The notes below the pieces were generated by a model. The model was not told where the DNA came from. It saw only the letters and a program-made list of their open reading frames with translations, and ran no database searches. From Colwellia ponticola (GTDB lineage: Bacteria; Pseudomonadota; Gammaproteobacteria; Enterobacterales; Alteromonadaceae), in NCBI RefSeq assembly GCF_005885605.1, contig NZ_SZVP01000001.1:310001-374000 (forward strand): a DNA stretch of 64,000 nt. Reading direction: 5' to 3'. Positions 63,336 to 64,000 of the stretch are shown piece after piece. Every line of letters begins with the position of its first letter. Positions within the stretch are counted from its first letter, which is position 1. The translations under genes were made by a program, and so were the position numbers.

Positions 63336-64000
63336 ATGGAAGCATTGACGAATCATTTACCTACATCACTTAAAGATTCTTTGCCAATAAATGGCGAACT
63401 TTATGTGGGTAACATGCCTTTAAATCACATCGAAAAATTAGTTTCACATACGCCGTTTTACGCCTATGACCGCCAATTAATTATCAATAAAGTTACACAG
63501 TTAATTACTACTTTACCTAAAGAAATATCGTTACATTACGCAATTAAAGCAAACCCTTACCCAAGTTTAGTACAATTAATGGCGACACAAGTGACTGGCT
63601 TTGACGTTGCCTCAAAAAAAGAAATGCTCTTAGCATTACAAACCGGTATGGCCGCAAAAAACATAAGCTTTGCTGGTCCAGGCAAAACAATGCAAGACAT
63701 TGAAGCAGCTATTATTGCTGGTGTAACCCTGCATGTTGAATCTATAGGTGAAATAGCCAAAGTAAAAAAAATTGCTGAGCAGTTGCACATAAAAGCCGAT
63801 ATTGCTATTAGAGTAAACCCTGCATTTGAACTAAAATCTTCAGGTATGAAAATGTCTGGTGGTGCCAAGCCCTTTGGTATTGATGAAGAGCAAATTGCTC
63901 AGGTACTCATGAACTTACCGTTAGCACAGGTCAACTTACGCGGTTTTCATATCTTTGCTGGTTCACAAAATCTTAATGCCAACGCCATTATTTGCGCACA
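63336..64000 (+). CDS. PLP-dependent decarboxylase, exosortase-system associated (5' part)
   Basis: The frame opens at ATG 63336, with AAGGG about 10 nt before it, and runs without a stop to the window end (221 codons). It is an alanine racemase-fold III decarboxylase of the ornithine/diaminopimelate decarboxylase group: PLP lysine in LHYAIKANPYPS, then FDVASKKEMLLAL, SFAGPGKTMQDIEAAI and GFHIFAGSQNL. It starts 21 nt after the acyl-CoA ligase, so the two are one operon. The same pair occurs at exosortase A loci, and the cluster probably continues to the right. Confidence 0.9.
   Translation, partial: MEALTNHLPTSLKDSLPINGELYVGNMPLNHIEKLVSHTPFYAYDRQLIINKVTQLITTLPKEISLHYAIKANPYPSLVQLMATQVTGFDVASKKEMLLALQTGMAAKNISFAGPGKTMQDIEAAIIAGVTLHVESIGEIAKVKKIAEQLHIKADIAIRVNPAFELKSSGMKMSGGAKPFGIDEEQIAQVLMNLPLAQVNLRGFHIFAGSQNLNANAIICA

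Overview
The window reads as chromosomal core DNA from a low-GC marine gammaproteobacterium of the order Alteromonadales, most like Colwellia. This placement is inferred from AT-rich coding sequence, the gene families and the gene order; no database comparison was made. Several blocks keep the order seen in Escherichia coli: rpsU divergent from tsaD, srkA-dsbA, degQ-degS near zapE/zapG, priA-ftsN-hslV-hslU, and gpsA-secB-grxC-yibN facing gpmI-envC-yibQ. There are no tRNA or rRNA genes, CRISPR arrays, phages or recognisable insertion sequences.

Layout. 0-5 kb: rpsU fragment, tsaD, plsY, folB-folK, uppP, cnoX. 5-12 kb: a DUF3360 membrane protein, zapE, zapG, then degQ and degS (envelope proteolysis). 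12-15 kb: ccoG-srkA-dsbA on the minus strand. 15-22 kb: an unknown small membrane-anchored protein, hutG-hutF with a HutC-type operator, a peroxiredoxin-glutaredoxin fusion, a VF530-type gene, purU, a VOC-fold protein and a metR-like regulator with two MetJ boxes over its promoter. 22-27.5 kb: a decaying two-gene operon, an acyltransferase-like gene followed by a PknK-type kinase/ATPase/GAF/GGDEF gene, with a nonsense codon, frameshifts, a 10-bp tandem duplication and an internal deletion. 28-38 kb: an aminotransferase and AraC/GyrI regulator pair, dnaB, rpmE, priA, ftsN, hslVU and a DUF971 gene. 38-45 kb: a signalling stretch (chemoreceptor, GGDEF/EAL protein, rraA, TPR protein with degenerate GGDEF) ending in a plus-strand cyclic-di-GMP-I (GEMM) riboswitch that has its own promoter but no recognisable gene downstream. 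45-46 kb: remnant of a DUF885 gene. 46-54 kb: orn, rsgA-psd, a BlaI/BlaR1-like pair whose protease carries a TonB-type C-terminus, pldB, fieF, trmL. 54-61 kb: gpsA-secB-grxC-yibN, gpmI-envC-yibQ and a trypsin-like protease. 61.7 kb to the end: an acyl-CoA ligase and the start of a PLP decarboxylase, which look like the beginning of an exosortase/PEP-CTERM exopolysaccharide cluster.

Most genes are housekeeping: tRNA modification, phospholipid and folate synthesis, replication and restart, envelope proteolysis and disulfide formation, division and glycolysis. The accessory interest lies in the orphan riboswitch beside c-di-GMP genes, the co-decaying acyltransferase/kinase operon, the BlaI/M56-TonB pair, and several operators readable from sequence (MetJ, HutC, unassigned palindromes).
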